A stretch of DNA of 64,000 nt from Pyropia haitanensis (Eukaryota > Rhodophyta > Bangiophyceae > Bangiales > Bangiaceae), in contig SDUX01000121.1 in NCBI GenBank assembly GCA_008729055.1, positions 40,721 through 104,720 on the forward strand, written 5' to 3'. Made by a program: the position numbers and the translations under genes. The notes beneath the pieces are model-generated. The model made no database searches and was not told the origin of the DNA. It saw nothing but the letters and a program-made list of their open reading frames with translations. This document shows positions 21,855 through 32,603 of the stretch, one piece after another; position 1 is the first letter of the stretch; each line of letters starts with the position of its first letter.

Positions 21855-22445
21855 CGAGGCGATGCGGCGAGGGGTGTCAGACAGACCGTGGCGGCAAAGG
21901 GAACGTCCCAGGGCGGGGTGTGGCGGTGAAAGGGCCACAGGGACCGGCGGGGGCGTTTGGCCGGGTAGTCGCGGCGGTCTCCAATGTCGGCACGAAACGG
22001 GCGGCACTGATCGCGGGCGCCAAGGCGCGCACCGTCGCGACGCGGCTACACTCCACCCTCCGTCCGGCGACGGCGGCGGGCCGGCGTCGAGGAGTAGATC
22101 CAACGCCACGGTCGCCGTGGTGCAGCAAACCCGTCCCTTGGCCCGAAGACTGGACAAATTCAGTGGCGCTCTTTTCGTGCCCGCTCGCCGTCGCGCCGCG
22201 TCGTCTGCGGCATCGTCACCTTCGCGACGCCGCCGGTGGCCCCCTCCGCTTCTGCCGACCGCCTGTGTCGTCTGCGCCTGCGTGGCACTCCCCCCCCCAC
22301 GCCCCCCCTCTTTTTCGGCCACTCACGCCGCCCTCTTCCCGACCCCCTCGCCACCCCTGTTCCGTCTCCCAGCCCCTCCCTCCCCTCACCCTCCTCCTCC
22401 CCCCCGTCTCCCGTCCCTCTGCGCCCCGCTCACCCCCCCCCCACC
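21855..22445. promoter_or_regulatory. Divergent promoter region, metallo-hydrolase / IMP4
   Basis: These 591 bases lie between two divergent start codons. The half next to IMP4 is a long CT-rich tract (about 22300-22440), as seen upstream of other genes here. There is no TATA box. Confidence 0.45.
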
Positions 22446-23333
22446 ATGCTACGCCGGGAGGTGCGGCTCCGCCGCGAGTACCTGTACCGCAAGTCGTTGG
22501 AGGGCGCCGCCAAGGCCGACTATGAGCGCCGCCTGGCCATCCGCAACGCCCTCGCGGCGGGCAAGCCCATCCCGACCGAGCTCCGCGGCGCCGACCCCTA
22601 CATCCGCGACGCCGACACCTACGCCGACGCCGCGCACGACGCACCGCGGAGCCACGTGGACGATGAGTACGCCGACGCCGGGGCGACGCCGCCCAAGGTG
22701 GTCGTCACCACCAGCCGCGACCCGTCGTCCCGGCTGGCGCAGTTTGCCAAGGAGGTGCGGCTGCTGGTGCCCAACGCGCAGCGGCTCAACCGGGGGGGGC
22801 TCATCGTGCCCGACCTAATGGCCGCGTGCCGCAGCAACGGCGTCACGGACGTGATCGTGCTGCACGAGACGCGCGGCGAGCCCGACGCGCTCATCGTATG
22901 CCACCTGCCCTACGGGCCGACGGCGTACTTTAGCCTGTCGGGCGTGGTGCTGCGGCACGACGTGCACGACGCGTCGGTGGGGACCATGTCTCTCGCGTAC
23001 CCGCACCTGGTGTTTGACGGGTTTGACACGCCCCTCGGGCGGCGCGTCGCGTCCGTCCTCAAGTACCTGTTCCCGGTGCCAAAGGCGGACGCCGCGCGGG
23101 TGGTATCGTTTGTCAACCGGGCGGACGGGGTGAGCATGCGGCACCACACGTTCAACGCGGGCGCGGCGGGCAAGGGCCGCGAGGAGGACGTGGCGCTCAA
23201 GGAGGTGGGGCCCCGCATGGAGATGTCCCTCTACCAGCTGCGGCTGGGCACGTTGGAGCAGAAGCAGGCCGACGACGAGTGGGTGCTGCGGCCGTACATG
23301 AATACGGCCAAGAAGAGGCGGGCACTCGGCTGA
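22446..23333 (+). CDS. IMP4: U3 snoRNP protein IMP4
   Basis: The ATG at 22446 sits in an ACC-ATG context and gives 295 residues, the usual size (about 290). The N-terminus (MLRREVRLRREYLYRKSLE) and RRLAIRNALAAGKPIPTELR are diagnostic. The Brix domain covers about 80-265: TTSRDPSSRLAQFAKEVRLL, PNAQRLNRGG, LPYGPTAYFSLSGVV, and ending with FNRADG-like VNRADGVSMRHHTF. The C-terminal MEMSLYQLRLGTLEQKQADD is also typical. The open frame extends 70 codons further upstream but as Pro/Ser low complexity, so it is UTR. Role: binds U3 snoRNA with IMP3 and MPP10 in the nucleolar SSU processome for 18S rRNA maturation. Intact, no intron. Confidence 0.95.
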   Translation: MLRREVRLRREYLYRKSLEGAAKADYERRLAIRNALAAGKPIPTELRGADPYIRDADTYADAAHDAPRSHVDDEYADAGATPPKVVVTTSRDPSSRLAQFAKEVRLLVPNAQRLNRGGLIVPDLMAACRSNGVTDVIVLHETRGEPDALIVCHLPYGPTAYFSLSGVVLRHDVHDASVGTMSLAYPHLVFDGFDTPLGRRVASVLKYLFPVPKADAARVVSFVNRADGVSMRHHTFNAGAAGKGREEDVALKEVGPRMEMSLYQLRLGTLEQKQADDEWVLRPYMNTAKKRRALG

Positions 23334-24210
23334 TGGGTTGGCGCAGGTGGGGGCGCGGGTGGGTAGGGAGGCGGGGGGGGCGGGGGGGGGTAGGAGCTGG
23401 GCGCGACGTCGCGGGTCTTTGCCATCACCGACGCTACAGGAGGTGGTGGGAGGAGAAGAGACGCGCACGGGCCGCCTCCACCAGCAGGAGCACGACGGTG
23501 ATCAAGCCCACGGCGACCGCTCGCGGCAAGCAGACGCTCGTCTCGTTTTGAAAGAGGTCAACTCGCCTCGTACACAGTATCCATTCACATGTAGCACCCC
23601 CCAGTAGCTTCCACATCGGTGCTCACACTGCCACCCCACCACGAGACGCGCCGCACCTCGGCCAGAGACCGATCTGGGCGTCCCCCCTTCGCCCCCGCCA
23701 GCGATGCGCCAGCCGGCCCGTGCGTGGCCCGCGCGGCTGAGCGACGCCTCCCCACACTTGGGTCTCGTCGCACCGCTGCTGCCAGCGGCGGTGTGGCATT
23801 GGCGGGCGTCGGCCACGCCGCCGTCCCGCCGCCGCCCCCGCCAGCCGTCGTGCTGCTGGTGGCGGCCGCGTGCCCGACGCGGCGGTGGGTGTGGTGGCGG
23901 CAGTAGCGGCAACGGCAGCGGCGGCGGCGGTAGTGGCAGCGGCGGTGGTGGTGGCGGCAACGGCGGTGGTGGTGGCGGCCGCGGCGGTGGTGGTGGCGGC
24001 CGCGGCGGTGGTGGTGGCGGCGGTCGTCGCGGCGGTGGCGGCGGCGGTGGTGGTTGTGACGACGGGCTGACGCGGCGCGTCCGCGGGGCGGTCCCGCCGG
24101 CGGCCGCGCGCGCACACGGGGCGTGGTTGCGCAGCGGCAGGCGCGGCGGGGAGCGCCGGTGGGAGCCGGCTCGCGCGGCGTCCCCACTGCGCTTCCCCCC
24201 CTCCCTTCCC
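23334..24210. other. Spacer with G-rich minisatellite
   Basis: The first 500 bases show no gene. From 23875 a GGT/GGC minisatellite takes over. Frames on both strands are low-complexity only. It probably holds the promoter of the zinc-finger gene starting at 24211. Confidence 0.45.
23875..24060. repeat. GGC/GGT minisatellite
   Basis: Imperfect repeats built from GGCGGTGGTGGTGGCGGC-type 18-base units, about ten copies, keep several frames open as poly-Gly or Thr/Ala. I do not treat it as coding. Confidence 0.7.
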
Positions 24211-24524
24211 ATGGCCATGGCCGGCTGCCGCGGTGGGTGGCCCCGCGCGGCGGCGGCCCCCCCGGCGACGGCTTTTGTGGCGCCCGCCGGCCTTGTCGGT
24301 GGTGGGGTGGCGGCGGCCGCGGCGGCCGCCCGCCGCCGCGGCGCGCGGCGCGACGGCACTGCTGCGGCCGCGACGCGGCGGCCCCGCGTGGGTGGGGTGG
24401 CTGGCTTTGCGGCTGCCGCGCCCCGTGTGACGGTGCGGGCGGCGGCAGGGGACGACCCCCCCCCCCCTCCCCCCCGCCCCCCCCCCGCCGCCATCCTCGC
24501 CGCCGCCGCCGCCCCCCGCTCGCA

Positions 24525-24555
<31 letters not shown>

Positions 24556-25320
24556 GGACGCGCCGCCGAGCTCGGCGGTGGGCCCCCTCGACGCGTCCAT
24601 GGCGGTCCCGTCGTACCTGCCCGACCTGGCCGCCATGGGCGCGCCCGGCGGCGACCCCGGCTGCGGCCAGTGCGGCGGCGCCGGCACGATTGGGTGCGTC
24701 GTCTGTGGCGCGACGGGCTCTGTGACGATTACGCTGATGATGGACACGACGTCGTCGTCGCAGTGCCGGATGTGCCGCGGGCGCTCGCGAATTCCGTGCC
24801 CGTCGTGCCGGGCGGTGGTGTACAAGAGCGTCGTGTGGTGGGATGTACGTTTTGGGCGCGGGGGGGGGGATGCGCGGCGGAGGGGGGGGGGGGGGGCTTG
24901 GGGCGGATGGGCTCTTGCCCTTGCGCTGGTGGCGTTGGTGGGGGCGGCGGGGGAGGAAGTCGGTTGGCGAAGGGCGGTCTGTTGGGGGGGGGCAATCCGT
25001 CTAGGAGGGCGAACGCGGGCTGGGGGCTGTTGCTCCACCCACCGTGCCTCCTCGTCGCTGGTATCTTGGGGGGGGTATCCTCTGGTGCAGTGCTGCGTGC
25101 ACACTTGGAGAGAGGCGCCTGTACTCACACTGTGCCCCTCTTTTCTGAGCCTGTTGTTTGCTGTGCCTTGACTGTGTCCTCCCCGCTCCTCGCTTCCTCC
25201 CCGACGCGCTGATGGTGGCGGCTGGCACGGCAGAAAATTCCCGACGATGATGAGGACGAGGAGTGGAGGAAAGGGGATGACGGCTCGCCGCGCATGCCGT
25301 GGTCCCCACCGCCGGCCTAG
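24211..25320 (+). CDS. Plastid-targeted DnaJ-type zinc-finger protein, two exons
   Basis: The ATG at 24211 starts an Ala/Arg-rich leader with no acidic residues for over 80 codons, typical of a chloroplast transit peptide. After C runs at about 24458-24490 (where the frame changes) the mature part holds four cysteine pairs in DnaJ central-domain style: CGQCGGAG, CVVCGATG, CRMCRGRS and CPSCRA (24664-24818), followed by VVYKSVVWWD. A GTACGT donor at 24845 and CAG acceptor at 25233 remove 389 bases in phase 0. Exon 2 adds a short acidic tail (KIPDDDEDEEWRKGDDG) to the TAG at 25320. There is no J domain, so it resembles stand-alone BSD2/PSA2-type thylakoid or stromal assembly factors. The exact orthologue is not recognised. 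Confidence 0.72.
24845..25233 (+). other. Intron of the plastid zinc-finger gene
   Basis: Donor GAT|GTACGT, acceptor GGCACGGCAG, 389 bases, phase 0, with a pyrimidine-rich stretch (TCCTCCCCGCTCCTCGC) upstream of the acceptor. Without splicing the frame continues as low complexity. Confidence 0.75.
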
Positions 25321-25697
25321 GCGCCGCGCCGTGCGCCGCCAAGGGCGGCGCCACCTGCCGGCGTCCGACGCCCGAGCCGTCGTCGACGTGGCTCGCGTCG
25401 CCGTCTCGCTGCGGGGCGGTCCACGCCATGGGGGTGGGCGTGCGTCGGGGGCGGGGGCGGGCAGAGGGAAAGAGGTGCCCACCGTGCTGATGGCGGGGGG
25501 GGCGGGGGGGGGTGTGACGGGTGGGGGGAGGGGCGGACAGAGAACCAGCGTCGTGCGCTGGGCCTGCGTCCCCGCGGCTTGGTGTTGCTCTTCTCCCTGG
25601 GGTGTACGTTCTGTTTTTCATTCTTGTTGCAACGCCCCCCTCCCGCGCGTGGCCCCCCTGGCGGCTGCCTACCGCTCGACAGCGGCGGCCGCAATGG
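25321..25697. other. Convergent spacer
   Basis: This is the 3' side of both the zinc-finger gene (+) and the thioredoxin-like gene (-). It has several G runs and a T-rich patch near 25612-25632. No gene seen. Confidence 0.5.
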
Positions 25698-27585
25698 TTA
25701 CCCGCTATGGGTACCAGCTGCTGCCGCGCGGTGGGGATCCCCCCCGGAGGCGGTGGACCCCCCCCGCCAGCCGCCGCCGCCGCCGCCGCCGCCGCCCAGC
25801 CCCGCCCACCGCGCGGCGGGCGACAGGCCGCCGCGGACGACACGCGCGACCACCGCCCGGCCGCCCGCCACCTCCACGCCCAGCACGCCCGCAACGGCGG
25901 CAACGAGGAGCCACGCCAGCAGCAGCCCCGCGGGGTGCAGCCCGCGCCCGGCGGCCGCCACGGCGCCGCCGTCGGCGGTGCGAGCTGTCGAGCCGGCCGC
26001 GCCGCCGCCGTCGCTGCCGCCGCCGCCGCCGCCATCTGCCAGCGGCCGCGGCGCCGCGGCGGCCAGCGCCAGCCGCACCAGCGCCGCGGCCGACGGTGCG
26101 GCGGCGTCGAGGTCGGGGCCGCGCAGCACCACGTCCGCGACGGCCGGGTCGGCCGATAAGAGCAGCAGGACCGGCGCGTTGGTGGCCAGGCCGCCGCCGC
26201 GGCCGAGCGCCCGCCGCAGCGGGGGTGGCGCGGCGGCTGCCGCGCCGTCAGCGGCAACCGCCAGCCGCACCACCGTGACCGCGTCGGTGGTGGCGGCGAG
26301 CTCCGCCGCCGCGCCGCGCACGACCGCGTCGCGCGCGGCGCACGCGGCGGTGCAGCCGGCGGCGGGGACGAGCCACGCGAGCACCAAGCCGTCGGCGTTG
26401 TCCACCCACGGCCGCCAGCCGGCGACGGCGGCCAGCTGCCGCACCCCCCCCCCTCCCGCTGCGGACACGGTGCCCGCCGCCGCGGCGACGCGGGCGGCGG
26501 CCGCCGCGGCGGCCGCGGGGCGGGGCTTGCCCGCGGCGAGGGCCACGTACGCGGCGCCCGTCGGCGGCGCCGCGGCGCCGTGCGCCACCCCCGCCAGCGG
26601 GTCCACGTCGAGCGCGCCCGCGGCGCAGGCGGCGGCCCACGCGGCGAGAGTGGTCGCCAGCGCCGGCGCCGCCGCGTCCGCCCGCGCCCCCGCCGCGGTC
26701 ACCGCGGACGCCCACGCGGCCGCCCCAAACACGCACCGCTCCACCCGCCGCGCGCCGCGCCGGTAGACGGCCCAGTTCACCCGCCCGCCGTCGCCGCTGC
26801 CGTCTCCCAACCCGTCGTCGCTGTCGTCGGCGAGCACGTGCGTGACGAGGTCTGGGAACGCCCGCCGCTGCACATACGCCACCCGCCCGACGGGCCGGCC
26901 GCCGGGCGAGCTGCCGGCCGCCGCGCTGCCCGGCGGCGGGTGCAGCGCGGGGGGTAGGGCGGACAGGACCGCCGCGAGCGGGCCGGCAGGCAGCGGGTCG
27001 GGCCCAAACGCGAGGAGCAGCGGCGCGGCCGCCCCTGTCAACAGCGCCACGTTGCCCGCGTCGACGAGGAACGCGTCGACCGGGTGCACCGACGCTTCGT
27101 ACGCCCACGCAACAACCGCGGCGACCGCGTCGTCGGTCGGGGGGAGGGGCGAGGCCGCGGCCGCACCCGCGCCGGCCGCCGCGGCGGTCGTCAGCGAGCC
27201 CGCCGCGACGGCCGCCGCGTCGCGGACGCGCAAGCGGCGGACGAGGCTCATGTTGGTCGACCCGTACGCCAGCGACCGCCGCCACAGCACCGCCACGTCG
27301 TCAGCCGACGCGGGCGGCAGCGGCGGCACGCCGACGCCGCCATCCTCGCCGCCGGCCGCGGGCGCGGCGGCGGCGGCGGCCGCGACGGCCGGCTCGTCGG
27401 CCAGCCGCGGCGTCGACGCGAAGCGGGCGAGCGGCAGGTCCAGCGGCGGCGCGCGCAGCACCGGCACGGCCGCCTCAAACGCCGCCGCCAGCGCCGGCGA
27501 CGCGGTGGAGCGGTCGAGGAGGGCGAGCAGCGGGGGAGCCTCGGCGAGCAGCCCGTCGAGCGTGTCCGCCGCGCCGGTCGCGGCA

Positions 27586-27622
<37 letters not shown>

Positions 27623-28294
27623 TACCGCCGCTCGGCTTGCCCTGCGCCTTGTCCCCGTCCACAGGGGACCCCGTCCCCTCCCCCCCCCCCGGCCCCACCA
27701 GCGCCACCACCGCCGCCCGCCCCGACGCATGGGCGACGTGCGTCACCCACGCGACGAGGTGCGGCGCGTCACGGACACCCCGGAACTCGTCCACCACCAC
27801 CCCCCCCGCAAACGCCTTGATCGTCGGGTACCCGACCGTCACGTGCGCGGCGTTGAGCGCGTCGTTTTCCCGCGCCGACGCGTCGACGGCGGCGAGCCGC
27901 GCCGCGGGGACCGTGCCGCCGAGCGTCGCCGCGGCCGCCGCGTAGGGCGCCGTCAGCGCCTGGCAGTGGCCACACCAGGGCACCTTGAACGCGACGACGG
28001 TCACCGCGGGGGGTGGGGGGGTGACCGCGGCGGTAAAGTTGGCCGCCGTCAGCGTCGCGACCTGCCCCAGGGGGAGGGCCAGGGGGGTGGGGGGGGGGTG
28101 TGGGGGACGAGGCGGGGGGAGGGGGGGGGGGGGCCGACGGGCACCCCACCCACCGTCGTGGCGACGGCGGGGGGAGCAGCAGTCGCCGCCACGGCCGCCG
28201 CGGCGGCGGCCGCCGCGGCGAGAAACAGCGCGGGCGCCCGCCGCCACCGGCGCCGGGGCGGTGGCGGCCAAAGGGGATGGGTGCAAAGCCCCAT
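25698..28294 (-). CDS. Membrane-anchored thioredoxin/PDI-like protein
   Basis: The ATG at 28294 (MGLCTHPLWPPPPRRRWRR) starts a signal peptide with a long Ala/Leu core. A C run within about 28075-28132 is one base short, and then LPLGQVATLTAANFTAAV and VVAFKVPWCGHCQALTAPYA give a thioredoxin domain with the PDI-type active site CGHC near residue 108. VGYPTIKAF contains the cis-Pro. The remaining 600 or so residues have no second CxxC; they are Ala-rich, thioredoxin-fold-like at best, with a poly-Gly insert. A hydrophobic helix (GLLLAWLLVAAVAGVLGV, about 25870-25940) near the end suggests type I anchoring. Inference: an ER oxidoreductase of the single-active-site, TMX/PDI type, about 865 residues. 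The last 40 residues pass a C run and may be off frame. Confidence 0.7.
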
Positions 28295-30717
28295 AGCCGG
28301 GGGGGGGGGGAGATGTGGGGAGGAGGGGACAAAGGTGTACGCGTGCAGATGGCCCAGCCGCGACGACACGGGGCGTTTGCAGGGGGGAGGGGGCAAAGGG
28401 GTGTGTGAGGGCGTCGCCGCGGCCGTGGGCTGCCGAGCCCCCGCGACGGCGCCGCGGCCGCGGCGCGGACCAGAAGGGGGGAAGGTGCCAGCACCGACCG
28501 CGGCGACGGGCATTGGCGACGGGAAGGAGGGGGGTGGGGTGCCACGCGGACGGCGCGGGGGTACGGCAGGGGAGGGGATGGGGAGAGGGGAAGGCCGTGG
28601 GGGAGGCGTGCGGTGGTGCGTCAGACGCGCATGATGAGCCGCGACCGCTGGCGGTGGGGGTGCTGCCAGGCACGGTATCGGGCAGGCTTGCCCGTTTCCG
28701 CCCCACGTCGGGACATTTCTTGGGACTGAAAGCGCGTTCACAAAAATGACCTTAAAAATAGGTCAGACGGATCGGCATGGATGGCGGACTCGCAAGCTCT
28801 TGAAATTTTCGAAAGCTGTGGTGATCAAGGTCTGCGGCGGTTCTGGTGCCGTCTGCTTGTCGCCCTCCCGCCTCCCCGGCGCTGTCGGGCGACGTCGTTG
28901 AGAGTCTGGGGTCGGCTCCTCAGCCTATCCGACAGTCGGTGGCCTGTCCGTGTTGTCCTCGCCGCACCTGCCCCACGCTGTTGTCGTGGGAGCACCCACG
29001 GGCAGAGTGGGAGGGTCTCTTGTATGGCTGGACTGGATGGCTGTTGTGCAGTTGCCGTTTGCGCGACTGGCCGGTCGCGGTGTGGCGCTTCATCGTCGGC
29101 CGCGTGCTCCTTCCATCTCCCCTCTGGGCAGTCGAGTCGGCGAGTCAGCCTGACAAGTGTACCGGCGGCGCCGCCGGTCATCGACTGATCGGCCTCCGTG
29201 GCTGGGTCGGGCAGTGGGGGGAGAGGTGACGGGGCGGCGGTGGGGAGGCTGGCGGGTGGCGGTGCGGCGACCCGCGCTGGGGCAGGGGGAGGGGAGGTGA
29301 GGGTACCGGGGCCCCACCACCACCGCCGCCGCGGCGGTCACAACACGCACCCGCCGCCACATCGGCAGCAGTGGCGGCCCCTACCCCCTCCCCCCCCTTC
29401 ACCGCCCGCCACGCCCTCCCTAGCGCCCTTGGCCCCTCACCGCTGACGATGGGAAAGGAATGGCTCTGCGTTTGGCAACCACTGGCCGCCCGCCGCGGCC
29501 AGCGACACCCGCTCTCGCGCTGCCGCCCGTGCCGCGAAAGCGCCGACGGCTGCGCGCGGCGGTGGCGGTCGCCGCGGCAGAGAGCTGCTGCAGGCGGTGG
29601 CTCCGGCCCACTGCCGGCCGGCGGCGTGCGCCCGTCCCGGATGGGGCGGCCGCGTCGCCAGCAGCCACTAGAACGGGAGCGGCAAGGGGGAGGCCGGCCG
29701 CCACCGCCGCTGCCGCCGCCGCACCCCGCTCCCTGCTGCAGCGTTTCGCGTCTACGCGTCGCCGCGCCCCCTCTCCACCGCCGCCAATCCCGGCACCCGC
29801 GTCCCCCCCTCCCGGCGACGGCGGCGTCGTCGACGGCCGGTCAGCTGCGCAGACGCCACCGCCACGCAGCCGCTGCCGTTCCCCCCCACCCCTCCCCCCC
29901 CCCCCCCGTCTTGCCGCCGTCCCACTCCCCATCATCATGCAAGCTGCGCCCCCGCCGGTCCGCCGCCACATGCTCCGGTCGGTGGTTGCGGCTCCTCCCC
30001 CTCGCCCGGCCGCGCCCCCCCGCCACCCCCCCCCCCCCCCCCCCCCCCGCCCTTGTCCGTGAATGCGCCCCCGGCTCACCGGCTTGTTTGGCCCGTCACA
30101 GACCAACCGTGCGGCAGCGCACGTCACGGTACACGCGCGTGGGACTGCCCCTTTCCGGCCAAAGCGGGTGAGGGCACTCCTTGGGATTGCGGTGGGCGGC
30201 ACGGGGATCCCACAAATGGGCCGGCCGGCCGGGATCCCGCCGCGCCGCCGTGAGCACACCCCGCCCGCCGCCCCGCGTCGCCGCTCGCGGCGCGGCGCGG
30301 CCGCCGCGCCGGTCGGCCGGTACACCCACCAACGATGCGGCCGCGTGGGGGCGGGCGGCCGGCGCCTTGGCAGCCGTATCCCCTTCCACCTCCCCCACAG
30401 GGACCGCGACGGCGACGGCGTGACCCTCCCGATACAGAAAAAGCACGGGTGCAAACAACGATCGTTCCCCCCCCACACGGCACAGCCCAACGACCCCCCA
30501 AACGGCCATCCCCCCGATAGGCGCGGCCGCCATTGGAGACACGCCCGCCGCGCGCAATGGACGCTGATACGGACAGACGAGGGAGGGTGTGGCCGACGGG
30601 TCGCCCCCCCCCCCCCCCCCCCCCCTCCCTCCCCTCCCCCCACCACCGGGTGACACGCCGCAGCCATCCCCCCCCGCGCAGCCCCACCCACCCGCAGACC
30701 CGCCGCCACCACCGCCG
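28295..30717. other. Long spacer, one unresolved plus-strand candidate
   Basis: Bases 28295-28700 are G/C-run rich (promoter side of the PDI-like gene) and 28740-29190 are balanced in composition without conserved frames. From 29460 a plus-strand frame starting with ATG has mitochondrial-presequence-like segments (for example MLRSVVAAPPPRPA at 29970) and crosses long C runs. A further frame to about 30230 contains TAPFRPKRVRALLGIAVGG. I cannot assign it and do not call a gene. Confidence 0.4.
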
Positions 30718-31190
30718 CTACGGCATGGCCGACCGCGCCGCCGCGACGGCCGCCCCATGGCGGGCGTGGACGTCGCCCAGCAGCTGCCGCGCGGCAACCT
30801 CGAGGGCGGCGACCCCCCCCCCCCCCCCACCCCCCCCCCCCCATTCGCCACCACGGCGGGGGCGGCATCGGCGTTGGCGCCAGCCGCGGCGGGCGTGTCG
30901 GCGGCAGCCGCGTCGCCCCCCCCCCCCCCCACCATACCGCGGAGCTCGTCCATCGCCGTTGCCAGCCGGCCCGCCGTGTGGGGCACCATCGCCCGCGTCT
31001 CGGCCGCGACCGCGGCGTGCTGCCGGAGCACCGCGGCGGCCTCGGCGCCGTCGGCGGCGGCGGGGGCGGCGGAGCGGGCGGCCGCCAGGGCCGCTTCGTT
31101 GGCGGCTAGCTCGGTGACGTACGAGTCGAGCTCCCGCGCCAGCCGCCGGACGGTGGCGGTCTTGATGGTCAGCGCCCGGGCGGGGTCCAT
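30718..31190 (-). CDS. TBCA: Tubulin-specific chaperone A (cofactor A)
   Basis: The ATG at 31190 begins MDPARALTIKTATVRRLARE, the signature start of cofactor A (xxLKIKTGVVKRLxKE). Helix 2 contains AAVLRQHAAVAAETRAMVPH followed by GRLATAMDELRGMV, equivalent to QxEVLxES..MIPD..RRLE. The frame then enters Gly runs encoded by the C tracts at 30812-30842. One added base there reaches the frame ALEVAARQLLGDVHARHG, which ends at 30718 and fits the third helix. The length of about 157 residues exceeds the usual 105-115 because of the Gly/Ala linker. Family role: cofactor A captures beta-tubulin released from the CCT chaperonin and helps in heterodimer assembly in the cytosol. No intron is needed. Confidence 0.8.
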
Positions 31191-32560
31191 GCCGGGGCGG
31201 CCGCGCGGCGTGGGCGGAGGGGGGGGGCAGACACGGCCGCGGCGGACAGTACGGCAAGCAGGGGACGGGACGCAAGAGTGACGCGAGTCACAGGAACAGC
31301 ACAGAGTGGAGGGAACGGGGGGGGGGGCGGGGGGAGAGGAAGAGGGGAGTCGAGAGTGCGCCGTCCGTGAGGCAGAGTCGACACAGGTCAAAACAGCGAC
31401 CGCGGCAGCGAGAAGGGCGGTGCGGGTGTGCCCTGCAGAGGACGCGGGCGGGCGAAACGCCGGCCCCACGAGCGTGTGCGGATGTGCCCCCAACAAGTGA
31501 ATTGCACAGCACCCCATTTCGAAACTAGCGTGGTAAAAGAATATATGATTTTTCCAAATATACCACCATAGGGCTGTGTTGCGACGCTTTTTCCTCTTCA
31601 CACGATAGATTCTACTCCATCACCTGTACCTCACGCAGTCGCCGGTTGGTGGTCAGCATGTTGACTCGCACTCAATAATTGGCACCCCTCATTTCCTGAA
31701 AATCGATAATGCAGCGGTGCAAGTGGTCGCTTGCACGTCTCTCCCCACCTTGGGTCGTCCCAGTGCAAGCCGACCGCCTCGAATCCTCCCCCATCCCGCC
31801 CTTGCCATCCTGCCCCCCCCCCTCCCACCCCCTCTCGAGCGCCTCACCACTGCCTCCCCCTCGCCTGCTCGCCATGGGCTCTGTCCCACCACTCCCACCC
31901 TTCTACTTCACCCCTCCCTCTGCTTTGTGCGCTGCACTGCCCGTCCCGCCTGGACGCGTGCGGCGGGATCGAAGGCAGCGGTGCATGACGTGGGCCGTTC
32001 GCTTGGCGAGGCCACTCTTGGCGGTAAGCTGGGGTGGGACGGAGGGGGAGCGGGAGAGGGAAAGGAGGCAGGATGGGGGAAGGGTCAGGAGGGAAGGTGC
32101 AGGGAAGGGCGAGGTGTACTATCCTCTCGCGGCTCACCACCGCCGGCGTCTCTGCCGCCACTGTCGCCATCGTTTCCGCCTCTGTTTCCGTCGCCGCTGC
32201 TTGCACCGCCGCCGCGAGCCCACTCCGCGTCTCTGTGGAGAGCGGCTCCCCGTGTGGGGGCGCCTGCGGACATGCGACGCGGCCATGATACTGACGTCTA
32301 CTTCGAGCCTTGCGTGTCTGATTGGTGCTGCGGGCCCACTTTCCCTGTCCCTTCTCCCCTTCACGCCCCTCCCCGTCCCGCGCCCTCGCCATCCCACCCT
32401 TCTCCCCCCCTCCCTTTCCCCTCCTCCCTCTCTCTTGACCCCGCCCCTCCTCACACTTCACACTACCCCTACGTATTGACTTGCTTGATTTGACGGTTAC
32501 GCCCCCACTAGGGGGGCGCCGCCGTACTTGTATTTTGCGGACGGAAAAACTAAAGACTTA
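31191..32560. other. Spacer between TBCA and the retrotransposon cluster
   Basis: The first 300 bases are the TBCA upstream region. About 31500-31720 is noticeably AT-richer. From 31740 to 32460 the plus strand is a C/CT-rich tract with only low-complexity frames. No gene is supported. Confidence 0.5.
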
Positions 32561-32564
32561 TGGC

Positions 32565-32603
32565 ACGGACGGCTGAGAGCCGTCACGGCTCACAGCCGTC
32601 CGT
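32565..32603. repeat. Strong hairpin at the left end of the DIRS-like element
   Basis: ACGGACGGCTG (32565-32575) pairs with CAGCCGTCCGT (32593-32603). Inside, GAGCCGT pairs with ACGGCTC, giving 18 base pairs with a single A-A mismatch and a one-base loop. It may belong to the terminal repeat of element A. Confidence 0.75.

Noticed and set aside
28781..29188. A 135-codon plus-strand frame starting MADSQALEIFESCGD
   Set aside because: Composition after the first 20 residues is Arg/Ser/Cys-rich and unlike a folded protein, and the minus strand is equally open. No motif.
29460..30230. Possible small mitochondrial protein gene on the plus strand
   Set aside because: Presequence-like segments and TAPFRPKRVRALLGIAVGG are suggestive. 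However, the frame crosses several C runs and stops, and no family can be fixed.
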